Source of the DNA: Muricoccus roseus
GTDB lineage: Bacteria; Pseudomonadota; Alphaproteobacteria; Acetobacterales; Acetobacteraceae
Direction of reading: 5' to 3'
NCBI RefSeq assembly: GCF_900141905.1
Contig: NZ_FQZF01000014.1
Coordinates: 62,001-126,000, forward strand
Length of the DNA stretch: 64,000 nucleotides
The position numbers and the translations under genes are program-made. The notes below the pieces were generated by a model. The model was not told the origin of the DNA. It ran no database searches and saw only the letters and a program-made list of their open reading frames with translations. This document shows, piece after piece, positions 63,916 to 64,000 of this stretch. Position 1 is the first letter of the stretch; each line of letters starts with the position of its first letter.

Positions 63916-64000
63916 ATGCTCGATGCCGCCCTGGTGGGGATGGGACGCTGGGGACAGACCCTGGTGAACAGCGTGCAGGGGCGGAACGGGGCCGGTATCC
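63916..64000 (+). CDS. Gfo/Idh/MocA-family oxidoreductase, N-terminal fragment
   Basis: 28 codons open to the window edge from the ATG at 63916 (a GTG at 63913 in the same frame), with GGAGG about 10 bases upstream. The N-terminus A-A-L-V-G-M-G-R-W-G-Q-T-L is the Rossmann GxGxxG start of this family. The rest is outside the window. Confidence 0.75.
   Translation, partial: MLDAALVGMGRWGQTLVNSVQGRNGAGI

Overview
The window reads as a continuous, gene-dense piece of chromosome from a high-GC alphaproteobacterium. I infer Rhodospirillales, most likely Acetobacteraceae of the Roseomonas type. The grounds are: very strong G/C preference at third codon positions; the operon order RlpA, MltB, D,D-carboxypeptidase, tmk, holB, metG, tatD, MBL hydrolase; the recG / sdhE-mfd arrangement; an alphaproteobacterial SOS box (GAAC-N7-GAAC) between ssb and uvrA; an NDUFAF6-like protein; and a Hint-domain protein carrying a module shared with a glycosyltransferase. 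I saw no phage, insertion sequence, CRISPR array or integrase. The genus call rests on gene content only.

Layout. 1-8.4 kb (minus strand): LpxR-like outer-membrane lipid A deacylase, then a peptidoglycan and replication/translation operon (MltB, RlpA, D,D-carboxypeptidase, tmk, holB, metG, tatD, start of an MBL hydrolase). 8.4-13.1 kb: tRNA-Ser(UGA), an endonuclease III-type glycosylase, a GSCFA/WcbI surface-polysaccharide pair, a DsbA-family protein coupled to a DUF1194 protein, and copy A of a three-hairpin repeat. 13.1-21.2 kb: NCS2 permease, mfd, sdhE, then divergent recG and a small membrane protein. 21.4-26.2 kb (plus): a Gld-type ABC operon (ATPase, permease, GldG-like, DUF4340) coupled to a NUDIX gene, ending in copy B of the repeat. 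26.5-31.2 kb (minus): MsrP, a Bug-type binding protein, a GT39 and a GT2-GtrA fusion. 31.3-39.8 kb (plus): TauE/SafE permease, an AT-richer leader, a Hint-domain protein, a glycosyltransferase interrupted by an in-frame TAG, an OxyR-like regulator, a ClC channel and a second RlpA-like protein.

39.9-45.1 kb (minus): tRNA-Lys(UUU), two cyclophilins, coaD, gyrA, ssb. The 266-bp ssb/uvrA gap holds a LexA-type SOS box, a good minus-strand promoter and a strong hairpin in the predicted ssb leader. 45.4-56.1 kb: uvrA, a membrane protein, NDUFAF6-like protein, sodB, yajC, a DUF815 ATPase coupled to an MBL hydrolase, a GT2, and a prpB-DUF192-SRPBCC set. 56.3-61.7 kb (plus): a tightly coupled molybdenum-hydroxylase maturation operon (CoxG, CoxD, CoxE, split XdhC, MoeA-MocA fusion) with no hydroxylase structural genes in view. 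61.7-64 kb: an unknown protein, a lipoprotein, an MFS transporter and the start of a Gfo/Idh/MocA dehydrogenase.

The points most worth following up are the structureless Cox-type maturation operon, the paired three-hairpin repeats, the Hint/glycosyltransferase shared module next to the TAG-broken gene, the ssb/uvrA regulatory region, and the OxyR-like protein with an enlarged, Gly/Gln-rich redox loop.
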